Made by a program: the position numbers and the translations under genes. DNA of 64,000 nucleotides from DASTQL01 sp035462375 (GTDB lineage: Bacteria; Actinomycetota; Actinomycetes; Jiangellales; Jiangellaceae). The notes below the pieces were generated by a model that saw nothing but the letters and a program-made list of their open reading frames with translations, was not told the origin of the DNA and ran no database searches. This document shows, one piece after another, positions 44,120 to 52,771 of the stretch. Location: contig DATHUJ010000055.1 in the NCBI GenBank assembly GCA_035462375.1, positions 1-64,000 of the forward strand. Direction: 5' to 3'. Positions within the stretch are counted from its first letter, which is position 1. Each line of letters begins with the position of its first letter.

Positions 44120-44203
44120 CGGGGGCGCGCGACCCGATCATGAGACGTTGCCGTGCCGGTGGGCGCGGGAACGTCGCAAGATCGCCCGACAGGTCCGGCG
44201 GCC

Positions 44204-44992
44204 TCAGTTCAACCGCGCCCGGGCCGACCGGGCGGTCCGGCGCGTGGCCTCGGCGGCTGCTGGATCGGCCGGTTCGACCGCGTCGGCGAACTCCTCCAGG
44301 GCCGCCGCTCCGCCCACGAAGTCGCCGCCTCGCACGAGCAGCTCACCGCGTTCGCGACGGAGGGCGGCCGGATGTCGGGGGAGCAGCAGACCCAGCTCGA
44401 CGGCCCACAGCCGGGTCCGCCGGCGCTCGAGCGTGTCGCCCGCCCACGCCCGGATGTTGGCGAGGACCCGCTGCAGGATCTCGACCGGCTCCCATGGATG
44501 CAGCAGCCCGGCGTGGAAGGTCGAGCCCGCGGCCTCGACCAGCTCGGCGGCCTGGCCCGCCCGCAGCCGCCGACCGCCGCGCCAGGGATCGACCAGCTCG
44601 CGCCAGCCGTCCGGGTCACCGACGCCGACGACGAAGTGGCCGGGAAGCCCCACCCCGTACGCGGGGATCCCCGCTCGCCGGGCCACTTCCAGCCACACGA
44701 CGGACAGCAGGATCGGCAGGCCGCGGCGGCGTCGGAGCACGTGCGGCAGCAGCGACGAGCGGAGGTCCGCGTAGTCCTGGGGCGAGCCGACGAAGCCTGC
44801 CAGGACGTGGCGCAGCCGGTCCGGTGGGTGACCCTCGACCGGCACGCGGCCGGCCAGCTCGTCAAGTGTGCGGAGCCAGCCATCGACCTCGAGACCGGGG
44901 TCCTCCTCGGCGGCGAGCAGCAGGCAGGCGAGCCCCAGGTCGACCTCATGCGCGCGTACCACCTGGGCGAAGCGGTCGCGCGTGGCCCTCAC
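44204..44992 (-). CDS. SirB1-type transglutaminase-like/TPR protein
   Basis: A 262-residue soluble protein of the SirB1 family: an N-terminal transglutaminase-like core (LPILLSVVWLEVARRAGIPAYGVGLPGHFVVGV, split here by reading as LPILLSVVWLEVARRAG and IPAYGVGLPGHFVV, about residues 92-126), where a His is kept but the usual catalytic Cys is replaced, so it may not be an active protease. The C-terminal part has TPR-like helices. The GTG start at 44992 overlaps the stop of the upstream acetyltransferase gene (GTGA). The function is unknown. Confidence 0.82.
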   Translation of the reverse strand: MRATRDRFAQVVRAHEVDLGLACLLLAAEEDPGLEVDGWLRTLDELAGRVPVEGHPPDRLRHVLAGFVGSPQDYADLRSSLLPHVLRRRRGLPILLSVVWLEVARRAGIPAYGVGLPGHFVVGVGDPDGWRELVDPWRGGRRLRAGQAAELVEAAGSTFHAGLLHPWEPVEILQRVLANIRAWAGDTLERRRTRLWAVELGLLLPRHPAALRRERGELLVRGGDFVGGAAALEEFADAVEPADPAAAEATRRTARSARARLN

Positions 44993-46014
44993 GGCCTCCG
45001 ACGGTAGTGGTAGCGGTGGTGGTCCACGAGCCCGAGCCGCCCGTAGGTGGCCCGGGCAGCGGCGTTCTCCTCAGCCACCTGCAGGTAGACCTTCGCGGCC
45101 CCCAGGCCTGCCGCCCACCGGGTGAGCCCGCCCAGCACATGCGTGCCCAGGCCGAGCCGGCGCCGGTCGGGGACGACCTCCACGGCCGTGACGCCGAGCC
45201 AGCCCACCCCGTCGGGCGCGCTCGTCACTGCGCCCCGAGCGACCGCGACCGTCCGGCCGGAGGGCTCCCGGACCGCGGCGAAGCCCACGGCGGCCCCCCG
45301 GACGAGCACCGCCCGCGCACCCGGAGGCAGCTCGCCTCCCCGGTAGTGGTAGGCGGCCAGCCAGTCGGCGTCGGGCTCCGGCTCCACCCGTACGGGAGGG
45401 AGCTCCCGCCCGGGCCGGGCCGCAGCGATCGCGACGTCCAGCTCGGGCAGGTCGGCGGTCAGGACGAGGACGGGGTTGAATCGCTCCCAGCCGAGGGCGT
45501 CCAGATGAGCGGTCAGCCCTGCCTCCAGCGGCTCCACCACCTGGAACTGGGGCGGCAGGCCCCGCGCGTCGTACCAGGCCTCGACGGCAGCCACGGCCTC
45601 GCCCACGGGGGCCGGGGCGTCACCGAGCGGGAGGCACGAGTTGGCCCGGCCGGTGAAGCCCCCCGCGGCCCGGAGCAACCACCCGCCGAGGCGCTCCTCC
45701 TCGTCCGCCAGCCAGGCCAGGGCCGCCGACGCCTCGAGCGCACGGACCTCGCGGCGGGCCACAGGTCGGGGTGGGACCGGCTTCGCAGCGACCACCGCCG
45801 ACTCGGCCACCTCGACCACCGAGCCGTCGCCGCGGCGCACCCGCACGACGCCGGACTCCAGGCCCTCGAGGACGCCGAGCACGTCCGTCGCGGACGGGCC
45901 ACCGCCGGACGGCGTGCCGACGGCCGGACCACCCTGCGTACGACTCGGTGCGGGGCGCAACCGGTAGCGCACGACGACCCGCGTCCCGACGTCGCCGGGG
46001 GTGAGGAACGGCAT
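44989..46014 (-). CDS. GNAT N-acetyltransferase with SH3-like N-terminus (Rv0428c type)
   Basis: A 341-residue protein. Residues 1-75 form an SH3-like beta domain (GTRVVVRYRL and TDVLGVLEGLESGVVRVRRGDGSVVEV, in pieces). A GNAT acetyltransferase domain occupies about 195-335, with the acetyl-CoA loop VVPDRRRLGLGTHVLGG and the C-terminal AEENAAARATYGRLGLVDHHRYHYR. The arrangement fits Rv0428c-like proteins. AGGAGG stands 8 bases before ATG 46014. It is divergent from the ferredoxin gene. The acetyl acceptor is unknown. Confidence 0.85.
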   Translation of the reverse strand: MPFLTPGDVGTRVVVRYRLRPAPSRTQGGPAVGTPSGGGPSATDVLGVLEGLESGVVRVRRGDGSVVEVAESAVVAAKPVPPRPVARREVRALEASAALAWLADEEERLGGWLLRAAGGFTGRANSCLPLGDAPAPVGEAVAAVEAWYDARGLPPQFQVVEPLEAGLTAHLDALGWERFNPVLVLTADLPELDVAIAAARPGRELPPVRVEPEPDADWLAAYHYRGGELPPGARAVLVRGAAVGFAAVREPSGRTVAVARGAVTSAPDGVGWLGVTAVEVVPDRRRLGLGTHVLGGLTRWAAGLGAAKVYLQVAEENAAARATYGRLGLVDHHRYHYRRRP

Positions 46015-46111
46015 ACGCTGGCCTCCTGACGGACACGATGGGGGCGTCGCGATACTAGGCGCCAACACCCGGACGCCGACCGCTTTCGTGCATCACCAGG
46101 AGGAGCTCGCC

Positions 46112-46441
46112 GTGACCTATGTCATCGCGCAGCCGTGCGTCGACCTCAAGGACCGCGCCTGCGTCGAGGAGTGCCCGGTCGACTGCATCTACGAGGGCGA
46201 GCGGATGCTCTACATCCACCCCGACGAGTGCGTCGACTGCGGGGCGTGCGAGCCGGTCTGCCCCGTCGAGGCGATCTTCTACGAGGACGACGTGCCCGAG
46301 CAGTGGAAGGACTACTACACCGCCAACGTCGACTTCTTCGAGGACCTCGGATCGCCCGGCGGCGCCTCCAAGCTCGGGGTCATCGACAAGGACCACCCGC
46401 TGGTCGCGGCACTGCCTCCGCAGCTGCAGGCCGAGGGCTGA
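46112..46441 (+). CDS. fdxA: 7Fe ferredoxin (FdxA/FdxC type)
   Basis: A 109-residue [3Fe-4S][4Fe-4S] ferredoxin. The first Cys motif (CVDLKDRACVEECPVDCIY) has the 7Fe pattern, and the second is CVDCGACEPVCPVEAIF. The C-terminal extension ends at QLQAEG, as in mycobacterial FdxC (Rv1177). AGGAGG stands ahead of the GTG at 46112. dapC starts 8 bases after the stop, reproducing the fdxC-dapC order of Rv1177-Rv1178. It is a soluble electron carrier. Confidence 0.94.
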   Translation: MTYVIAQPCVDLKDRACVEECPVDCIYEGERMLYIHPDECVDCGACEPVCPVEAIFYEDDVPEQWKDYYTANVDFFEDLGSPGGASKLGVIDKDHPLVAALPPQLQAEG

Positions 46442-46449
46442 CCGGACCC

Positions 46450-47550
46450 GTGGCCCCCGGGAGCCGCCCCGACCTCCCCGACTTCCCCTGGAACCGGTTG
46501 CGGCCCCTCCGCCGGCGTGGCGAGGAGCACGCCGGCGGTCTCGTCGACCTGTCCGTGGGCACACCCGTCGACCCGACACCCGAGCGTGTACGGGAGGCGC
46601 TGGCGACGGCCGCCGACTCTCCGGGCTACCCGCAGACGCACGGCACGCCGCTGCTGCGGGAGGCGGTCGTCGGCTGGCTGGCCCGTCGGCTCGGCGTCAC
46701 CGGCGTGGACCCCGAGGCGGTGCTCCCGACGATCGGGTCCAAGGAGCTGGTCGCCTGGCTGCCCACGCTGCTCGGGCTCGGCCCCGGCGACCTGGTCGTC
46801 CACCCCTCGCTGGCCTACCCCACGTACGACGTGGGTGCCCGGCTGGCCGGCGCCGAGCCGCTCGCCTCGGACTCGCTGACCTCGATCGGCCCGCGCCGGG
46901 TGTCGTTGCTGTGGCTCAACTCGCCGGCGAACCCGCACGGCCGGGTGCTGCCCGCGGAGCACCTGGCCAAGGTTGTCGCCTGGGCCCGCGAGCGCGGTGT
47001 GGTGGTCGCCTCCGACGAGTGCTACGTGGAGTACGGATGGGAGGCTCGGCCGCTCTCCGTGCTCGACCAGGCGGTGTGCGCCGGCTCGTACGAGGGGTTG
47101 CTGGCCGTCCACTCGCTGTCCAAGCGCAGCAACCTCGCGGGTTACCGGGTGGGCTTCGTCACCGGCGACCCCGTCCTGGTGGCGCGGCTTCTCGAGGTGC
47201 GCAAGCACGCCGGGATGATGGTGCCGACCCCGGTCCAGGCCGCGGCCGCGGCGGCCCTCGACGACGACGAGCACGTCGACGACCAGCGGCGTCGTTATGC
47301 CGCGCGGCGGGCGGTGCTGCGCCCCGCGCTCGAGGCGGCTGGGCTGCGGGTCGAGCACAGCGAGGCCGGCCTCTACCTCTGGGCGACCGCCGACGAACCC
47401 TGCTGGGAGACCGTCGGGCGGCTCGCGGGGCTTGGCGTGCTGGTCGCCCCCGGCGACTTCTACGGTCCAGCCGGTGCCCGCCACGTCCGTGTCGCCCTGA
47501 CCGCCACCGACGAGCGGGTCGCCGCCGCCGCCGAGCGGCTGACCCCGTGA
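46450..47550 (+). CDS. dapC: Succinyldiaminopimelate transaminase
   Basis: A 366-residue fold-type I PLP aminotransferase that converts N-succinyl-2-amino-6-ketopimelate to N-succinyl-diaminopimelate. The PLP lysine is in the LSKRSNLAGYRVGF motif, and the other sites are IGSKELVAWLP, NSPANPHGRVLP and SDECYVEYGW. The GTG at 46450 fits the family N-terminus (PDFPWNRL). It lies directly after the ferredoxin gene, and dapD and dapE are 4-5 kb downstream, so three lysine/DAP genes are in one neighbourhood. Confidence 0.92.
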   Translation: MAPGSRPDLPDFPWNRLRPLRRRGEEHAGGLVDLSVGTPVDPTPERVREALATAADSPGYPQTHGTPLLREAVVGWLARRLGVTGVDPEAVLPTIGSKELVAWLPTLLGLGPGDLVVHPSLAYPTYDVGARLAGAEPLASDSLTSIGPRRVSLLWLNSPANPHGRVLPAEHLAKVVAWARERGVVVASDECYVEYGWEARPLSVLDQAVCAGSYEGLLAVHSLSKRSNLAGYRVGFVTGDPVLVARLLEVRKHAGMMVPTPVQAAAAAALDDDEHVDDQRRRYAARRAVLRPALEAAGLRVEHSEAGLYLWATADEPCWETVGRLAGLGVLVAPGDFYGPAGARHVRVALTATDERVAAAAERLTP

Positions 47551-47635
47551 CGCCCCCGTCGGATGTGCCCGACTCGCCCGGTGGCTGCTCCCGGCCGGGG
47601 CGTCTCATGACCCGGCGGGTAGGGACGGGGCGCGG

Positions 47636-48601
47636 TCACGAGCCGCGGACCACGTCGACGTGGACGTGGTCGAGGTGGCGCAGGACCGGGTCCGCGGAGT
47701 CACCCGAGGGGTGCCGGTAGTCGCGCCAGCCCTCGGCGCTGCGCCGGGCGGTCCAGATCCGGTCGTCGAAGATCACCGTCGCGACCCCGAGCCGGTCCGC
47801 GTGAGCGACCAGCCAGTGCGCGGCCGCCCAGCCGGCCCGCCGCTGCTCGGGGTCGTCGTACGGGCGGAAGAACACGTCCACCGCTCTGCCGTCGTAGTGT
47901 GCCGATCCCGCGATGTGGCCGCTGTCGACGCCCCCGGCGGCGTAGCCGCCTGTCCGCTGCTCACCGAAGGACGCCCCGAGCTCGTCCCGCACCCGCCGAG
48001 CCCGGTCGGTGAGCCCGTCCCGCCCCTCGGTCTCCCGGTCGTACGAGCTGTGGCGCACCGTGCAGGTGAGGGCCGCCGGGGAGTGGCCGGTCAGCGCCGA
48101 CGCGACGACCCGGGCGTCCTCCTCGTGGTCGGCGTAGGCCTCGGGGAAGGCGCTGCGCTGCACGGCCTGGGCCACCTCGGTGACGACACCGTCGGGGTAG
48201 CCCGGCACCCGCTCCAGCGCGTCGTAGAACCGCTCGCTCGCATGGACCGGGTCCTGGACCTGCTCGGGCGTGCCCCACCCCTGCGACGGGCGTTGTTGGA
48301 AGAGACCGAGCGAGTCACGATCGCCGTGATCCAGGTTGCGCAGGTCCGACTCCTGGTAGGCGGTGGCCAGGGCGATGGTGACCGCCCGGGCGGGCAGCCC
48401 CCGCCGTTCGGCGACCGCGGCGATCGTGGCGGCGTTCTCGGCCTGCTCCGGTGACAGCCGGACGCTCCGGTCGCCGGCCGAGACGGTGCACGTCTCCCTG
48501 CCGAGGACCGGGCCGGCGCCGCCCGACCACCAGAAGACGCCCGCCGCGGCCACGGTGGCGGCGGCGAGCGTGGCGGCGACGACCCGGCCTGCTCTGCCCA
48601 T
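47636..48601 (-). CDS. Exported protein with lysozyme-like and VldE/peptidase-M15-like parts
   Basis: A 321-residue protein with a signal or anchor helix (about residues 5-25). Residues about 40-190 resemble a lytic-transglycosylase-type fold (AVTIALATAYQESDLRNLDHGDRDSLGLFQQRPSQGWG, in pieces, with Glu in YQESDL as a catalytic candidate). The C-terminal 110 residues (HIAGSAHYDGRAVDVFF, DDRIW, DHVHVDV) resemble the VldE/ARB_07466-like domain of peptidoglycan-acting proteins. Homologues in databases are often labelled heavy metal transporter, which the sequence does not support. Peptidoglycan binding or cleavage is the likely role. The start may also be a little upstream. Confidence 0.75.
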   Translation of the reverse strand: MGRAGRVVAATLAAATVAAAGVFWWSGGAGPVLGRETCTVSAGDRSVRLSPEQAENAATIAAVAERRGLPARAVTIALATAYQESDLRNLDHGDRDSLGLFQQRPSQGWGTPEQVQDPVHASERFYDALERVPGYPDGVVTEVAQAVQRSAFPEAYADHEEDARVVASALTGHSPAALTCTVRHSSYDRETEGRDGLTDRARRVRDELGASFGEQRTGGYAAGGVDSGHIAGSAHYDGRAVDVFFRPYDDPEQRRAGWAAAHWLVAHADRLGVATVIFDDRIWTARRSAEGWRDYRHPSGDSADPVLRHLDHVHVDVVRGS

Positions 48602-48689
48602 CACCCGCACAACGCACTCGCGGGCGGGGGGCGTTCCCCCGGTGCTCCAGGTCGTCCGGGTCGTCACGCCGGCCGTCGACCTCGACCCA

Positions 48690-49640
48690 TCAGGCCGTCC
48701 GAATCCGTGGATCCAGCACCGCCACGGCGATGTCGGCCAGCGCGTTGGCCACGATCACCGTCACGGCGATGACCAGGACGATGCCGACCATGAGGTTGCG
48801 GTCCCGGGTCTGGATGGCGTTGAAGAGCAGCCCCCCGATCCCCGGGATGCCGAAGACGCCCTCCACGATCACCAGGGCTGTGATCATCTGGCCGACGTTG
48901 GCGGCCAGGAACGTCGCCACGGCCACGAGCGAAGGCCGCAGCGCGTGGACGCCCGTCACGCGATGCGGCGCCAGGCCCCGGGCTCGGGCCGCGCGCACGT
49001 ACGGGGAGGCCAGCGACGCGAGCAGTTCGGAGCGCGTGATGAGCGCGACGTAGCCGACCGACAGCGCCGCGAGCGACAGGATCGGGAGCACGTAGCTCTC
49101 CGGACCGGAGGAGATGCCGGTCGACGGGAGCAGCCCGAGGTGGAAGCCCAGCACCGACCGGCTCACCACGGCGACCACCAGCACCGGTGTGGCGACCATG
49201 AGCAGCGCGACCGCGTACACGAGGCCGCGACTCCGGCGCCCTCGGGACACGGCGGCGACGAAGCCGACGATCAGGCCGAGGACCGCCTGGACAACCAGGG
49301 CCCCGACGACGATGACGGCGCTCACCGACGCGGCGGACGCGACAAGTGTCGTCACCGGCGGCCCCACTCTCGCAACGCCCAATGGGTCGGCCGGGTAGCT
49401 GCGGCCCAGGTCGCCCGTCAGCAGCCGGCCGAGGTAGTGGAGGTACTGGACGTGCAGCGGTCGGTCGAGCTCGTAGTACGCCGTGATCTGGGAGTAGAGC
49501 TCCGGTGGGGGCGGGCTGACTCCGAAGAGCGCGCGGACCGGGTCGCCCGGCAGCACGGTCACGGCGATGTAGAGCGCGGTCACGACCACGAACAGCGTCA
49601 CCACCGTCTGGACGAGTCGCCCGAGCACGAAGTGGCGCAC
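48690..49640 (-). CDS. ABC transporter permease, DppB-like (orphan)
   Basis: A 316-residue six-helix permease with the DppB start (RHFVLGRLVQTVVTLFVVVTALYIAV, in pieces), the VLPGDPVRALFG motif, an EAA loop (SPYVRAARARGLAPHRVTGVHALRPSLVAV in pieces, about residues 215-240) and the C-terminal ALADIAVAVLDPRIRTA. GGAGGG precedes the GTG at 49640. No binding protein or ATPase gene is next to it; its partner permease is divergent 49 bases away. It may borrow the ATPases of the peptide importer at 38.9-41.0 kb (inference). Confidence 0.88.
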   Translation of the reverse strand: MRHFVLGRLVQTVVTLFVVVTALYIAVTVLPGDPVRALFGVSPPPPELYSQITAYYELDRPLHVQYLHYLGRLLTGDLGRSYPADPLGVARVGPPVTTLVASAASVSAVIVVGALVVQAVLGLIVGFVAAVSRGRRSRGLVYAVALLMVATPVLVVAVVSRSVLGFHLGLLPSTGISSGPESYVLPILSLAALSVGYVALITRSELLASLASPYVRAARARGLAPHRVTGVHALRPSLVAVATFLAANVGQMITALVIVEGVFGIPGIGGLLFNAIQTRDRNLMVGIVLVIAVTVIVANALADIAVAVLDPRIRTA

Positions 49641-49677
49641 CCAGCCCTCCGGTCCAGTCGTCGGCCACGGGGGGACC

Positions 49678-49683
49678 TACCCT
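49678..49683 (+). promoter_or_regulatory. -10 element (TACCCT) of the orphan DppC gene
   Basis: It is followed by 6 bases and ATG 49690; a leaderless-type start. The opposite permease gene at 49640 has a ribosome site instead. Confidence 0.5.
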
Positions 49684-49689
49684 CCCACC

Positions 49690-50559
49690 ATGTCCGAGGT
49701 GGCCGGGGCTGCCCCGTCCCAGGGAGGGCGGCCCGACGGGCTGCGCGAGCGGGCGAGGCGCGAGCCGATGCTCGTCGTCGCGGTCTCGATGCTCACCCTG
49801 CTCGTCGCACTTGCGGTGGTGCCCGGCGCTTTCACGCGGACCGACCCCCGCGCATGCGACCTCCACCGGAGTCGAGAGCCGCCGAGCCTGGACCACCCGT
49901 TCGGCATCGACACGCTGGGGTGCGACTACCTGGCGCAGACCATCTACGGCACCCGGACGTCGTTGAGCGTCGCCGTCCTGACCCTGGCCGTGACCGTATC
50001 CGTGGCCCTCGTCCTGGGTGGGCTGGCGGGTTACCGGGGCGGCTGGCTGGACACCGTCGTCTCGCGGAGCACCGATGCCTGGGCCTCGGTGCCGCTCCTG
50101 CTCGGCGGGGTGGTCGTGCTGACCTCGACCGAGCAGCGGGGGGTCCTGCAGGTGTCCCTCGTCCTCGCGCTCTTCGGCTGGCCCGCGATGGTGCGGCTGG
50201 TCCGATCCAGCGTGAAGACCACGACGAGCCGCGATCACGTGCTCGCCGCCCGGGCACTTGGCGCGGGCTCCTGGCGGGTGCTCCGGCGGCACGTCCTCCC
50301 GCTGTCGGTACGACCGCTTCTCGCCTACGCGTCCGGGTTCGCCGGGGTCGTCATCGCCGCCGAGGCGACCCTCACCTACATCGGCACCGGCCTCCAGCTG
50401 CCCACCATCTCGTGGGGGATCATGCTCTTCCGGGCGCAGGACCGGGTGACCCAGGCGCCCCACCTCATCGTGTTCCCGGCGCTCGCCCTGACCTTCACGG
50501 TCCTCGCCTTCGTACTGCTCGGGGAGGCGCTGCGTCGCAGGTCGCCCGCCGGGTCGTGA
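49690..50559 (+). CDS. ABC transporter permease, DppC-like (orphan)
   Basis: A 289-residue permease of the DppC family. The periplasmic loop has TDPRACDLHRSREPPSLDHPFG, in pieces, and LGCDYLAQTIYGTRTS, with the same two cysteines as the DppC at 37943. The EAA loop (SRDHVLAARALGAGSWRVLRRHVLP) is intact. It is divergent from the DppB-like gene and has no adjacent ATPase or binding protein. The paralogous motif supports a common transporter system with the complete operon 9-12 kb upstream; the substrate is unknown, but the neighbourhood is DAP/cell-wall related. Confidence 0.88.
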   Translation: MSEVAGAAPSQGGRPDGLRERARREPMLVVAVSMLTLLVALAVVPGAFTRTDPRACDLHRSREPPSLDHPFGIDTLGCDYLAQTIYGTRTSLSVAVLTLAVTVSVALVLGGLAGYRGGWLDTVVSRSTDAWASVPLLLGGVVVLTSTEQRGVLQVSLVLALFGWPAMVRLVRSSVKTTTSRDHVLAARALGAGSWRVLRRHVLPLSVRPLLAYASGFAGVVIAAEATLTYIGTGLQLPTISWGIMLFRAQDRVTQAPHLIVFPALALTFTVLAFVLLGEALRRRSPAGS

Positions 50560-50575
50560 TCGGCTGACCGCTCCC

Positions 50576-50581
50576 TACGCT
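50576..50581 (+). promoter_or_regulatory. -10 element (TACGCT) of the second aldo/keto reductase
   Basis: It stands 6 bases ahead of GTG 50588 with no ribosome site. Confidence 0.5.
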
Positions 50582-50587
50582 GGTGGG

Positions 50588-51535
50588 GTGACCTCCCCAC
50601 CCCGCCGTCTCGGTCTCGGCCTCGCCGCCGCCGGCCGTCCCGCGTACGTCAACCTCGGGCGCGCCGACGACATCGGCGACGACCGTACGCCGGCCGCGAT
50701 GCGCGCCCGCGCGCACGCGCTGCTCGACGAGGCGTACCGGCTGGGGATCCGTTACCTCGACGTAGCCCGCTCGTACGGGAGGGCGGAGGAGTTCCTGGCC
50801 GACTGGCTGTCGGGCCGGCCGGAGGTCGACGACGTCGTCGTGGGTTCCAAGTGGGGCTACACGTACGTGGGGGAGTGGCGGCTCGACGCCGACGTCCACG
50901 AGGTCAAGGAGCACACCCGTCCGGCGTTCGAGCGGCAGCTCGCCGAGACCCGGGAGCTCCTGGACGGGCGGCTGGCGACCTACTACGTGCACTCGGCCAC
51001 GGTCGAGTCCGGCGCCCTCGACGACCGCGACCTGCACGACGCCATGGCGCGGCTTCGCGACGAGGGCGTGGCGATCGGGCTGTCGTCCTCCGGTCAGCAG
51101 CAGGCGGAGGCCGTCCGTCGTGCCCTGGAGGTGGAGGCCGGTGGAGCCCCCCTGTTCTCCTGGGTCGAGTCGACCTGGAACGTCCTCGAGCCCTCGGCCG
51201 GCCCCGCCCTGGCGGAGGCGGCCTCCGCCGGGTGGACCGTGGTCCTCAAGGAGGTCGTGGCCAACGGCCGGTTGACCTCGTTCGGCTCGGAGCGGGCCGC
51301 GGAGTCGGTGGCCGCTGCCGCTGGGCTCCCTGTCGACGTTCTCGCCACGGCCGCCGCTCTCGCCCGGCCGTGGGCGTCCTACGTCCTCTCGGGCGCGGTG
51401 ACGGTCGACCAGCTGCGCAGCAACGCTGCCGCCGAGGAGGTGCGGCTGGACGCCGGCACGGTCGCCGCCCTCGAGGGGCTGGCCGAGGCGCCGGGCGTCT
51501 ATTGGGAGCGGCGGCGGGCGCTGCCCTGGTCGTGA
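50588..51535 (+). CDS. Aldo/keto reductase
   Basis: A 315-residue AKR. The catalytic tetrad is visible as Asp and Tyr in RYLDVARSYGRAEE, Lys in VVGSKWGYTY and His in TYYVHSATVES. The active-site loops differ from those of the reductase at 25312, so the two are not recent duplicates. The start is the GTG at 50588 behind a TACGCT box. The substrate is unknown. It lies between the orphan DppC permease and dapD and ends tail-to-tail with dapD. Confidence 0.88.
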   Translation: MTSPPRRLGLGLAAAGRPAYVNLGRADDIGDDRTPAAMRARAHALLDEAYRLGIRYLDVARSYGRAEEFLADWLSGRPEVDDVVVGSKWGYTYVGEWRLDADVHEVKEHTRPAFERQLAETRELLDGRLATYYVHSATVESGALDDRDLHDAMARLRDEGVAIGLSSSGQQQAEAVRRALEVEAGGAPLFSWVESTWNVLEPSAGPALAEAASAGWTVVLKEVVANGRLTSFGSERAAESVAAAAGLPVDVLATAAALARPWASYVLSGAVTVDQLRSNAAAEEVRLDAGTVAALEGLAEAPGVYWERRRALPWS

Positions 51536-51680
51536 TCCTGCGGGTCGTCCCCACGGACCACGAGCAGCGCCAGGACCGCGGCCAGGGCTGCGCCGACGGC
51601 CGTGAGAGCACCCGCTCGGCGGCGAGGTCCGCGCCGAGGTGTGGGAGCTCGCCGACACCGCCAGGACCAGCGCGCCCCCG

Positions 51681-52607
51681 TCAGTTGGCGTGCAGCACCT
51701 CGTTGAGGCCGCCCCACGTGCCCGAGCGGCGCACCGCCTCGACCGCCCCGGTCACGCTGTTGCGGCGGTAGAGCAGGTCGGACGCCCCCGACATGGCGCG
51801 GGCCTTGACCACCTCGCCGTCGGGCAGCGTCACCTTCGTACCAGCCGTCACGTAGCAGCCGGCCTCGACCACGCAGCCGTCGCCCAGCGAGATGCCGATC
51901 CCCGAGTTGGCCCCGAGCAGGCAACCCTGACCGATGCTCACGACCTCCTTGCCCCCGCCCGACAGCGTCCCCATGATCGATGCGCCACCGCCCACGTCCG
52001 AGCCGTCGCCGACCACGACCCCGGCCGAGATCCGCCCCTCGATCATGGAGGCACCCAGCGTGCCTGCGTTGAAGTTGACGAAGCCCTCGTGCATCACGGT
52101 GGTGCCGGCCGCGAGGTGGGCACCCAGGCGGACCCGGTCGGCGTCGGCGATGCGGACCCCGGCGGGCAGCACGTAGTCGGTCATCCGGGGGAACTTGTCG
52201 ACTCCGTGGACGGCGACCGGCCCGCCGGCCCGTAACCGCAGCCGGGTCTCCTCGAAGCCGTCCACGGCGCACGGCCCGCGGCTGGTCCACACGACATTGG
52301 GGAGGACGGCAAAGATGCCGTCCACCGACAGGCCGTGCGGTGGCACCAGTCGCGACGAGAGCAGGTGCAGCCGCAGGTACGCGTCGGCGGTACCGACGGG
52401 CGGCGCGGCGAGGTCGATGGTGGTGGTCACCACCTCGGTCCGTACGGCGCGGGCCTCGTCGTCGGCGGCCAGCCCAGCCAGTGCCGCGGAGGCCGAGCTG
52501 CCGTCCGGTCCTCCCAGGGCCGGTGAGGGATACCAGACGTCGAGGACGGTGCCGTCGTCGTGGACGGTGGCGAGGCCGTGGCCCCAGGCGGTTCGCGCGT
52601 CGGTCAT
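51681..52607 (-). CDS. dapD: Tetrahydrodipicolinate N-succinyltransferase
   Basis: A 308-residue left-handed beta-helix enzyme that succinylates tetrahydrodipicolinate in the DAP/lysine pathway. The hexapeptide repeats are visible from about residue 165 (for example AHLAAGTTVMHEGFVNFNAGTLG and GIGISLGDGCVVEAGCYVTAGTKV, in pieces). It matches the actinobacterial DapD type (Rv1201c). The start at 52607 has TAGGCT (minus strand 52619-52614) 6 bases upstream. It is divergent from dapE with 164 bases between the starts. Confidence 0.94.
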   Translation of the reverse strand: MTDARTAWGHGLATVHDDGTVLDVWYPSPALGGPDGSSASAALAGLAADDEARAVRTEVVTTTIDLAAPPVGTADAYLRLHLLSSRLVPPHGLSVDGIFAVLPNVVWTSRGPCAVDGFEETRLRLRAGGPVAVHGVDKFPRMTDYVLPAGVRIADADRVRLGAHLAAGTTVMHEGFVNFNAGTLGASMIEGRISAGVVVGDGSDVGGGASIMGTLSGGGKEVVSIGQGCLLGANSGIGISLGDGCVVEAGCYVTAGTKVTLPDGEVVKARAMSGASDLLYRRNSVTGAVEAVRRSGTWGGLNEVLHAN

Positions 52608-52613
52608 GGGGCC

Positions 52614-52764
52614 AGCCTAGGAACGGTCGGCGTCGTCGGTGGCGCGGGCTGGCGTGCGACCTCATGAGCAGCCGGACGAGTCCCGCACGGTGAAGGATCT
52701 GCCGGTGGCACGTGCTGACGGACCCGAGGGCAACGAGTTCGGCGCCTTCCCCGCCGGGTAACGT
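52614..52764. promoter_or_regulatory. Divergent leaderless promoters of dapD and dapE
   Basis: TAGGCT (minus strand, 52619-52614) is 6 bases from the dapD ATG, and TAACGT (52759-52764) is 7 bases from the dapE ATG at 52772. No shared operator palindrome is obvious between them. Confidence 0.55.
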
Positions 52765-52771
52765 CCGCGCC

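Noticed and set aside
51536..51680. Possible small hydrophobic protein between the aldo/keto reductase and dapD (minus strand, ALTAVGAALAAVLALLVV)
   Set aside because: A helix-like stretch is present, but no start with a ribosome site or -10 box could be found and the frame continues far upstream through dapD in another phase.
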